Made by a program: the position numbers and the translations under genes. This document shows, in pieces, positions 1-4,709 of a DNA stretch of 6,067 nucleotides; within the stretch, counting starts at the first letter, position 1; each line of letters begins with the position of its first letter. This DNA comes from Pyrinomonadaceae bacterium (GTDB taxonomy: Bacteria > Acidobacteriota > Blastocatellia > Pyrinomonadales > Pyrinomonadaceae), in NCBI GenBank assembly GCA_013813825.1, contig JACCRA010000506.1:1-6067 (forward strand). Direction: 5' to 3'. The notes under the pieces are model-generated. The model made no database searches, was not told the origin of the DNA, and saw nothing but the letters and a program-made list of their open reading frames with translations.

Positions 1-1932
1 GGGTTGCGACAGGAACTTAAAATACCGGCCCTTTCGGCTGCGGTAGTTAAAGATCAAAAAGTCCTTTGGGCCAAGGGCTTCGGGTACGCAGACCCCGATC
101 ATAAAATTTCCGCCACCGAGCACACCCCTTATCATCTGGCTTCATTAACAAAAACATTCGCCTCCACTGTGATCATGCAACTCGTGCAGGAGGGAAAGGT
201 TAGCCTTGACGATCCGGTTGCGAAATACGGCATCAACCTTGAGAGCGGCGGCGTCATCCGAGTCAAGCACTTGCTGTCGCACACTTCCGAGGGCAACCCC
301 GGCGAGCGTTACAGCTACAATGGAAACCGCTTTGGCGAGCTGGATAAGGTTATCGAGAAGGCGACGGGCAAATCTTTCGGCGAACTTTTGATCGCCAACA
401 TTCTTGACCCGCTAGACATGAGCGAGACCGCGCCGAACGTCCCGCCTGTTGTCCACACAATGTCCCCGGTCGGGGGTGACCCGCGGGCGGAGGCCGAGGT
501 CAGAGCCGCCGTCGCAGACTTTGTCGCGGGTTACAACTCCGGCAGCGTCGATCAAATCAAGCGCCGGCTCGCCCCGCAGCAGAACGGGTTCCAGTCGGAA
601 GGCGGGTTCTTGGGCGACATCGTGGACGTCGAAGAACTCAGGGGCGCGTTCAAGTCGGGGGTGAAGCTCAGTTTTGAGATGCGCGAGTTAGAGGCGGCCG
701 TCTACGGCGACACGGCCCTGACGACCGGCTTCTTCGGCGGGACTGTCACGCCGCCGAACGGAAACGGCCGCAGGGATGGGCCGTGGCGGGCTTCCCTTGT
801 GTGGAACAAGCAAGACGGCGTGTGGAAACTTGTCCATTCCCATCTGTCGCCGATTAATGCGGCGCTCGTCACCGAAAAATGGCGGCGGCGTTTCGAGTCC
901 GTCTCGAAGACGCTCGCGCGGGCCTACGCTCTCGACGACAAGTTTGGTCCGGTCAAAATTAAATACCCCACTTACTTCGGAACGTCAGCCGGGTTAATGA
1001 CTTCGGTCCTCGACATGGCGAAGTACGACATCGCCATCGACCGGCACAAGTTCCTGAATGAAGCGACGCAGAAACTCGCCTTCACCCCTTTCACCTCGAC
1101 GCAAGGGGAGGCTCTGCCCTACGGCCTCGGCTGGTTCACGCAGAATTACAAGGGCACGCGCATGCTCTGGCACTACGGCTACTGGACCGGCAACTCGTCG
1201 CTGATCATCAAAGTCCCGGACCGGAACGTCACTTTCATCGCAATGGCAAACACCGATAACCTGAGCCGCCCTACGGACCTCGGCGCGGGCGACATCCTCA
1301 GCTCGCCTGTGGGGCTGGCCTTCCTCAAGGGTTTTATCTTTCCTGAAAAGTTCGGCGAGGAGATGCCCGTAGTCAACTGGCAGTCCGCACCCGAAGTGTT
1401 GAAAGCACAGGTAAGCCGACTCTCGAAGAAGCCTTACGCCGACGTGTACAAGAAGGAGTTGCAGGCGCGGACGCGCGTGCTGGCGAGCGTTGGCAGGCTG
1501 GAGGAGTCGCGGCGACTGATGGGAGTCTACGGCGAGTTGTACTTGAAGCCGTTGCCGGAAGACTTGGCGAAGAAGACGGTCATCGCTCAGATCGTTCAGG
1601 TTACTGATAACCAAAACAAGGTGGTTGAGTTCACTCTGCCACACTCGGAGAGCGTGCGCGTCTTTGCCATCGGCGAGGGCACGGGCGGGCAGATGTACGA
1701 CTACGGCTGGGTCGAGAATGCCGAGACGGGAAAGGCCGTCTGGGAGATGAAGGATGCTGGTACTACGCACGCGGGCGGTGCCGCAAAGAACCGCCAGGTG
1801 GATATGTCAGTGACGCTGCCGGCGGGTAGGTACAAGCTACATTACAAATCGGACGACTCGCACTCCTTCAACGGCTGGAATGCCCTGCCGCCCGAAATAA
1901 ACTTCTGGGGCATTGCGATCTACCATAACTAA
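1..1932 (+). CDS. Serine hydrolase, class C beta-lactamase-like, with an internal NTF2-like domain (5' partial)
   Basis: The reading frame is open from the first base, and the first residues (LRQELKIPALSAAVV) align with a point already inside this family, so the true start and a probable signal peptide lie upstream. Residues below are counted from the TTG at 4. The catalytic Ser-x-x-Lys is S47-L-T-K50. 'LLSHTSEG' is at 90-97, a variant Y-x-N region (Y105-N-G-N108) follows, and the KTG-equivalent is H390-Y-G392. Between 'MSETAPNVPP' (139-148) and the resumption at about 290 sits an extra domain (about 160-285). Its ending, 'GPWRASLVWNKQDGVWKLVHSHLS', is typical of SnoaL/DUF4440 (NTF2-like) folds. 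A separate beta-rich C-terminal domain (about 523-642) contains 'GEGTGGQMYDYGW' and 'DDSHSFNGWNA'. The protein is probably a periplasmic peptidase, esterase or D-aminopeptidase-like hydrolase; the substrate cannot be read from sequence, and true beta-lactamase activity is not implied. Confidence 0.88.
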   Translation, partial: GLRQELKIPALSAAVVKDQKVLWAKGFGYADPDHKISATEHTPYHLASLTKTFASTVIMQLVQEGKVSLDDPVAKYGINLESGGVIRVKHLLSHTSEGNPGERYSYNGNRFGELDKVIEKATGKSFGELLIANILDPLDMSETAPNVPPVVHTMSPVGGDPRAEAEVRAAVADFVAGYNSGSVDQIKRRLAPQQNGFQSEGGFLGDIVDVEELRGAFKSGVKLSFEMRELEAAVYGDTALTTGFFGGTVTPPNGNGRRDGPWRASLVWNKQDGVWKLVHSHLSPINAALVTEKWRRRFESVSKTLARAYALDDKFGPVKIKYPTYFGTSAGLMTSVLDMAKYDIAIDRHKFLNEATQKLAFTPFTSTQGEALPYGLGWFTQNYKGTRMLWHYGYWTGNSSLIIKVPDRNVTFIAMANTDNLSRPTDLGAGDILSSPVGLAFLKGFIFPEKFGEEMPVVNWQSAPEVLKAQVSRLSKKPYADVYKKELQARTRVLASVGRLEESRRLMGVYGELYLKPLPEDLAKKTVIAQIVQVTDNQNKVVEFTLPHSESVRVFAIGEGTGGQMYDYGWVENAETGKAVWEMKDAGTTHAGGAAKNRQVDMSVTLPAGRYKLHYKSDDSHSFNGWNALPPEINFWGIAIYHN

Positions 1933-1970
1933 ATTTGAAGGAGCGAATCAGCTTCCAAGAAGTGACGGTA

Positions 1971-1977
1971 GAGGAGG
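1971..1977 (+). promoter_or_regulatory. Strong Shine-Dalgarno site
   Basis: GAGGAGG lies 7 bases before the ATG at 1985. It fixes that ATG as the start of the secreted protein rather than the in-frame ATG at 1913, which overlaps the end of the hydrolase gene. Confidence 0.85.
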
Positions 1978-1984
1978 ACGAAAA

Positions 1985-2686
1985 ATGAGAAAAGCATGGT
2001 CACCATTGATCACCTTGATGAGTTTGTTGTTAACTCCCCACATCGGGTGTGCACAGTCAGTGCCTTCTTCGCCAGTAGCAGAGGGGGTGAAGTCGGTCGA
2101 GCAAAGACTTCGCAAAGTAGAGGGACAGGTTTTAGCCTCAGCGGATATGCCCGCAGTACGCCTCACCTTCGACAAGGCGTTCAAGTACGTCGGCGGCCAG
2201 AGTTTCATCCTCTATGATGTCGCCTCCGCCGAGCAGCACTTCTTTGTTGACGCCGACGCACAAGGGCGTGTCAAGCGGTTTTACTGGGTGCAGTTCGAGG
2301 GCTACTTGCCGAGTAACACCCACGCCTACGATTACAAGGCCGACAAGACGGTCAATATCGGAGGCCTTGATTTCATTGCAGACGCTTACGCGAGAAATAT
2401 TAAAACCAGCTCAGGCCGTCCCGATTCGGACGGCAACCGTGCCCGAGCTTTCTTGGAGAGCAAAGGCTACCGCATGGAGAGTGATGATGCCGTGAGGCAA
2501 CGCCTCGTTCATCTGGTCGATAAGGCGAAGCGAAATGAGTTGATGGTTATTTACACTGAAGATCTGAGCAGCACGGGATTGACGGCCGCTGATCTTGCGG
2601 CGGGTGGCCGTGCCGCCGCACGCTTGGACGAGATTACGAAGGCGCTTCTCGATCGTGCTTTGAAAAATATGAAGCTGGAACGCTGA
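1985..2686 (+). CDS. Secreted hypothetical protein, 233 residues
   Basis: I do not recognise a named family. The N-terminus is a signal peptide: M-R-K, a hydrophobic stretch at about 8-18, then G21-C22-A23 followed by Q24. Signal peptidase I cleavage after A23 is likely. Cys22 could be a lipoprotein cysteine, but His at -3 makes a poor lipobox. The mature part begins with a charged, probably helical stretch (35-50). A conserved-looking aromatic core follows at 58-117, with 'KYVGGQSFILYDV', 'HFFVDADAQGRVKRFYWVQFE' and 'YLPSNTHAYDY'; it looks beta-rich. The C-terminal third (about 150-233) is alpha-helical and Ala/Arg/Lys-rich. No catalytic motif is evident. The gene starts 52 bases after the serine hydrolase on the same strand, so the two are probably co-transcribed and both exported; a functional link is inference. 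Confidence 0.85.
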   Translation: MRKAWSPLITLMSLLLTPHIGCAQSVPSSPVAEGVKSVEQRLRKVEGQVLASADMPAVRLTFDKAFKYVGGQSFILYDVASAEQHFFVDADAQGRVKRFYWVQFEGYLPSNTHAYDYKADKTVNIGGLDFIADAYARNIKTSSGRPDSDGNRARAFLESKGYRMESDDAVRQRLVHLVDKAKRNELMVIYTEDLSSTGLTAADLAAGGRAAARLDEITKALLDRALKNMKLER

Positions 2687-2751
2687 GGTAGCATCAGATA
2701 TTGACTTCCACCGAAAGGCCAAATCGGAGGGATTCGGCCGGAATTTGGCAC

Positions 2752-2783
2752 ACAAACAAAAAAGGGCAGCTTGTTAGCAGCCC
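2752..2783 (-). terminator. Rho-independent terminator at the end of the tRNA region
   Basis: On the - strand the hairpin occupies 2783-2764: GGGC/GCCC, one U-U mismatch, three more pairs and a 4-base loop. It is followed at once by six T (2763-2758) and a further T-rich stretch. The orientation fits transcripts coming from the tRNA-Ala and tRNA-Cys-like region. It also separates that region from the convergent secreted-protein gene. Confidence 0.8.
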
Positions 2784-2801
2784 GTAACTATAACACTCTA
2801 T

Positions 2802-2880
2802 TGAAGGCAGCGATTGGAATCGAACCGACAAACAAAGGTTATGCAGACTTCCGCTTAATCAATCTCTAATGGAATTTGCC
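2802..2880 (-). pseudogene. Degenerate tRNA-Cys(GCA)-like relic
   Basis: The 3' half of a tRNA is recognisable on the - strand. There is an anticodon arm with loop CTGCATA (2846-2840, anticodon GCA for Cys at 2844-2842). A T-arm has loop TTCGATT and one mismatched stem pair. The 3' acceptor strand CGCTGCC ends at 2806, followed by T and TCA where CCA would be expected. The 5' half has decayed. The 5' acceptor GGCAAAT pairs with the 3' strand only over its first four bases, and no proper D-arm forms. The anticodon stem also has one A-C mismatch, and base 37 is T rather than the usual purine. It lies between the tRNA-Ala palindrome and the T-run terminator. It is most simply a dead tRNA-Cys copy; a divergent but working tRNA is unlikely. 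Confidence 0.55.
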
Positions 2881-2902
2881 ACACTATAGGCGCACCAAAC
2901 AA

Positions 2903-2928
2903 TACGGGCAGCCAATTGGCTGCCCGTA
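2903..2928 (-). terminator. 26-base perfect palindrome, probable tRNA-Ala terminator
   Basis: TACGGGCAGCC-AATT-GGCTGCCCGTA is exactly self-complementary. It begins 15 bases after the CCA end of tRNA-Ala in the direction of transcription. On the - strand it is followed by ATTGTTT, a weak U-tract, so it plausibly stops or processes the tRNA-Ala transcript. A dyad-binding protein site is the alternative. It shares the sequence GTTACGGGC at its upstream edge with the terminator at 2752-2783. Confidence 0.6.
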
Positions 2929-2943
2929 ACTTGTTGAAAAGAT

Positions 2944-3019
2944 TGGTGGAGCCGAGGGGGATCGAACCCCTGACCTCATGACTGCCAGTCATGCGCTCTC
3001 CCAGCTGAGCTACGGCCCC
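2944..3019 (-). tRNA. tRNA-Ala(GGC)
   Basis: The - strand forms a complete 76-base cloverleaf. Acceptor GGGGCCG (3019-3013) pairs with CGGCTCC, allowing one G-U. The D-arm is GCTC/GAGC. The anticodon stem CATGA/TCATG holds loop CTGGCAG with anticodon GGC at 2986-2984. The variable region is AGGTC. The T-arm is AGGGG/CCCCT with loop TTCGATC. A73 is followed by an encoded CCA (2946-2944). GGC decodes GCC and GCU alanine codons. All stems pair and nothing suggests inactivity. Confidence 0.97.
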
Positions 3020-3051
3020 ACACTGAAAATGTCACGGATGCGACGAGCCAC

Positions 3052-3081
3052 AGAGTAGCGTAGCGCGGGAAAACACGTCAA
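3052..3081 (-). promoter_or_regulatory. Possible sigma-70 promoter for tRNA-Ala
   Basis: On the - strand, TTGACG (3081-3076, five of six consensus -35 bases) is followed after 18 bases by TACTCT (3057-3052, a weak -10 keeping TA and the final T). Transcription would begin near 3045, giving a leader of about 26 bases before the tRNA. The -10 is poor, so this is tentative. Confidence 0.4.
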
Positions 3082-3090
3082 GCGCACGTC

Positions 3091-3311
3091 TCAGACGCGC
3101 GTGCGGCGGGCGGCGAGGAAGAAATGATGCCCCCGACGAGGAGCATCAGGATGCCTCCGGTGCGCTAAGTGTGCGAGATTTCGCTGACGCGGCCTGTGGT
3201 TTCGTTGACGACGAACGAATCTGACGGCGCGAGGAAGACGGCGCGGTAGGCGAAGACACTACCGCACGTCGCCAGTACAATTCCGACAATGATAAACACA
3301 ACTCTCAACAT
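3091..3311 (-). pseudogene. Broken gene for a small two-membrane-segment protein
   Basis: From ATG at 3311 the frame reads MLRVVFIIVGIVLATCGSVF then AYRAVFLAPSD...RVSEISHT, and stops at TAG (3167-3165) after 48 residues. The same frame continues past the stop as RTGGILMLLVGGI, clearly a second hydrophobic segment. A one-base shift near 3122 then gives FFLAARRTRV and a TGA at 3093-3091, a normal basic end for a membrane protein. Removing the stop and restoring one base would give a protein of about 73 residues with a short extramembrane loop and a C-terminal positive tail. I recall similar small hypothetical proteins in acidobacteria, but no function is known to me. No good ribosome binding site precedes the ATG. 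The alternative is a real 48-residue peptide or two assembly errors. Confidence 0.55.
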
Positions 3312-3332
3312 GAGCAGAAGTGATAAAGGCGG

Positions 3333-3373
3333 AATGATGAATTGAAAAGCAGCTTATCTTTACATTCATCATT
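3333..3373. repeat. Inverted repeat over the stop codon of the enoyl-CoA hydratase gene
   Basis: AATGATGAAT (3333-3342) and ATTCATCATT (3364-3373) are perfect complements around a 21-base loop. The loop contains a further AAAG/CTTT pair. The right arm includes the stop codon (3371-3369) of the enoyl-CoA hydratase. It could form a hairpin at the end of that transcript, but no T-run follows on the - strand, so a classical terminator is not shown. Confidence 0.6.
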
Positions 3374-4151
3374 TCCCTTTGAAGTCTGGCTTGCGCTTTT
3401 CCAGAAACGCCTTGACGCCTTCATCCTTGTCTTCGCTGGAAAAGCAGAGGGCGAAGAGATCGATCTCGCGGCGCAACCCTTCGTCGAGCGAGGAGCGCGC
3501 GGCCGTCTTGACGGCTTCTTTCACTAAGCGGAGCGCGACCGGGCTTTTCTCGGCGATGCGGTTGGCGAGTTCCATCGTCTTCGCTTCGAGGTCGGCGGCG
3601 GGCACGACCATGTTGACGAGGCCGAGTTGGTGCGCTGTCTGCGCGTCGATCATGTCGCCGGTCAGCATCAACTCCATGGCTCTGGTTTCGCCGACGAGGT
3701 GCGTCAGGCGCTGCGTGCCGCCGCCGCCGGGAATGATGCCGAGATTGATTTCCGGCTGGCCGAATTTGGCGCGTTCGCTGGCGACGCGCAGATCGCAGGC
3801 CATCGCCAGTTCATTGCCGCCGCCGAGGCAGAAGCCGTTGATCATCGCGATGACCGGCTTCGGAAAAGTATCAATGGCGGTGAACAGCGAGCGGCCGGTC
3901 ATCACGTCGCGCTGCGTGACGGCGGTGCGCCCCTGAAACTCCGCGATGTCCGCCCCGGCGATGAAAGCCTTCTCGCCCGCGCCAGTAATGATGACGACGC
4001 GCACTTCCGCGTCCTCGCGCAACTCGTCGAGTGCCGCCGCGCCCTCCTCCCGCGTCTTGATGTTCAAGGCGTTAAGCTTGTCGGGACGGTTGATGGTGAT
4101 GACGGCGACGCGCCCGCGCCGCTCGACGATTAAAGTTTCGTAAGCTGCCAT
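3369..4151 (-). CDS. Enoyl-CoA hydratase (crotonase family), 260 residues
   Basis: Cytoplasmic enzyme that adds water across the double bond of trans-2-enoyl-CoA to give 3-hydroxyacyl-CoA, the second step of beta-oxidation. The length matches the usual 260 or so. The CoA-binding opening 'TINRPDKLNALN' is at 19-30. The oxyanion-hole segment 'AFIAGADIAEF' is at 62-72. 'NGFCLGGGNELAMACD' (105-120) carries catalytic Glu114, and 'PEINLGIIPGGGGTQRL' (133-149) carries the second glutamate, Glu134. Their spacing of 20 is as in rat mitochondrial hydratase (Glu144/Glu164). The ATG at 4151 is preferred because the family begins there and GGAG lies 7 bases upstream. An in-frame ATG at 4214 would only add translated repeat DNA. 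Chain-length preference cannot be told. It lies downstream of the PilZ and dehydrogenase genes on the same strand. Confidence 0.93.
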   Translation of the reverse strand: MAAYETLIVERRGRVAVITINRPDKLNALNIKTREEGAAALDELREDAEVRVVIITGAGEKAFIAGADIAEFQGRTAVTQRDVMTGRSLFTAIDTFPKPVIAMINGFCLGGGNELAMACDLRVASERAKFGQPEINLGIIPGGGGTQRLTHLVGETRAMELMLTGDMIDAQTAHQLGLVNMVVPAADLEAKTMELANRIAEKSPVALRLVKEAVKTAARSSLDEGLRREIDLFALCFSSEDKDEGVKAFLEKRKPDFKGK

Positions 4152-4158
4152 TGGTCTG

Positions 4159-4162
4159 CTCC
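4159..4162 (-). promoter_or_regulatory. Shine-Dalgarno site of the enoyl-CoA hydratase gene
   Basis: GGAG on the - strand (4162-4159) lies 7 bases before the ATG at 4151. It supports that start over the in-frame ATG at 4214. Confidence 0.65.
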
Positions 4163-4173
4163 ACAAGATGAAG

Positions 4174-4258
4174 AGTGATGAGTCATGAGTAACGAGCGAG
4201 CAGGCAGTTGCCAATTGCGGCGGCCTGATCGCTCATCACTCATCACGCATCACTCACG
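4174..4258. repeat. Heptamer repeats arranged as a fold-back, between hydratase and PilZ genes
   Basis: On the + strand there are three consecutive heptamers, AGTGATG, AGTCATG and AGTAACG (4174-4194). On the - strand, reading leftwards from 4258, a matching series appears (AGTCGTG, AGTGATG, CGTGATG, AGTGATG). The two halves face each other. AGTGATGAG at 4174-4182 is complementary to 4232-4240, and GAGCGAGCAGGC at 4194-4205 pairs with 4223-4234 at 11 of 12 positions. The repeat fills most of the 115-base gap. It resembles the short heptanucleotide repeats known from cyanobacteria in style, not in demonstrated ancestry. Confidence 0.7.
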
Positions 4259-4266
4259 ACTGCGTT

Positions 4267-4632
4267 CTATTCTTCCGGCGCGCCGCCCTGTTCGTCCGCG
4301 ACCCACGAGACGAAGAGACGGAGCCAGTTCTCCGTCGGCTCCACGATCACGACGCCAATGCGCGCCGTGCCGTAAATCGCCGAGGCGACGCGCACCACGC
4401 GCACCGTGACTTCGATGGGCACGCCGTCGGGTCGGTGCGCGCGCAAATACAATTGCTCGCCGCGCCCCACCTTTTGATTGAGGTGAAAGAGCGTGCCGCT
4501 GGTCGAGATGTCATCGGTCTCGGTCGGCTCGCTCCACGCCGCGCCGTCTTCCGTGCGCCCGGAGACGACGATGGGGAGTCGCAGCGCCATGCGGAGCGCG
4601 AAACGTCGTTCTTCGTTGTTCGGGGTAGTCAT
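4267..4632 (-). CDS. PilZ-domain protein, probable cyclic-di-GMP binder, 121 residues
   Basis: A single-domain cytoplasmic PilZ protein. The family binds cyclic-di-GMP through an RxxxR motif near the N-terminus and a D/NxSxxG motif on the following strand. Both are present: R10-F-A-L-R14 and D41-I-S-T-S-G46. The rest ('QKVGRGEQLYLRAH', 'VTVRVVRVASAIYGTARIGVVIVE') gives the alternating strands of the beta-barrel, and the acidic tail ends at E121. ATG at 4632 is the only start that keeps RxxxR, yet no Shine-Dalgarno sequence precedes it; heptamer repeats begin only 5 bases upstream. It sits between two fatty-acid oxidation genes on the same strand. PilZ proteins of this size act by binding partners, and the target here is unknown. 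Whether it controls its neighbours is speculation. Confidence 0.88.
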   Translation of the reverse strand: MTTPNNEERRFALRMALRLPIVVSGRTEDGAAWSEPTETDDISTSGTLFHLNQKVGRGEQLYLRAHRPDGVPIEVTVRVVRVASAIYGTARIGVVIVEPTENWLRLFVSWVADEQGGAPEE

Positions 4633-4637
4633 GATTC

Positions 4638-4709
4638 AGTAAGCAGTGAGCAGTAAGCAGTGTTCGGGCGGTTCAGCAGAGGTGTCGCTTTTTCTGCTCA
4701 CTGCTTACT
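4638..4709. repeat. Heptamer repeats with a 16-bp perfect inverted repeat, between PilZ and dehydrogenase genes
   Basis: Four heptamers run on the + strand: AGTAAGC, AGTGAGC, AGTAAGC, AGTGTTC (4638-4665). The first 16 bases, AGTAAGCAGTGAGCAG (4638-4653), are perfectly complementary to 4694-4709, with 40 bases between. The right arm overlaps the stop codon (4707-4705) of the dehydrogenase. The left arm starts 5 bases from the PilZ start codon. It has the same heptamer style and fold-back layout as the repeat at 4174-4258. Confidence 0.85.

Noticed and set aside
994..1770. Long open frame of 258 residues antisense to the serine hydrolase
   Set aside because: Composition is low-complexity and Arg/Leu/Val-rich with no motif. 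The + strand protein has clear catalytic motifs across the same bases, so this is a shadow frame.
1913..1984. Upstream ATG at 1913 for the secreted protein
   Set aside because: It would overlap the hydrolase gene and put 24 polar residues before the signal peptide. The ATG at 1985 has an excellent ribosome binding site.
2718..2749. GCCAAAT/ATTTGGC inverted repeat after the secreted-protein gene as a + strand terminator
   Set aside because: It has only seven pairs with a large loop and no T-run on the + strand. It is too weak to call a terminator.
2752..3019. tRNA-linked integration (attachment) site
   Set aside because: No integrase gene and no second copy of a tRNA 3' end with flanking foreign DNA are visible. 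The relic is better read as a decayed tRNA.
3627..4133. Open frame of 168 residues opposite the enoyl-CoA hydratase
   Set aside because: It overlaps the whole crotonase core, including both catalytic glutamates, and shows no recognisable features.
4152..4214. Upstream ATG at 4214 for the enoyl-CoA hydratase
   Set aside because: The extra 21 residues are translated repeat sequence. The family start and a GGAG site agree on the ATG at 4151.
4174..4258. CRISPR array
   Set aside because: Units are seven bases long, directly adjacent and degenerate, with no spacers; they do not resemble CRISPR repeats.
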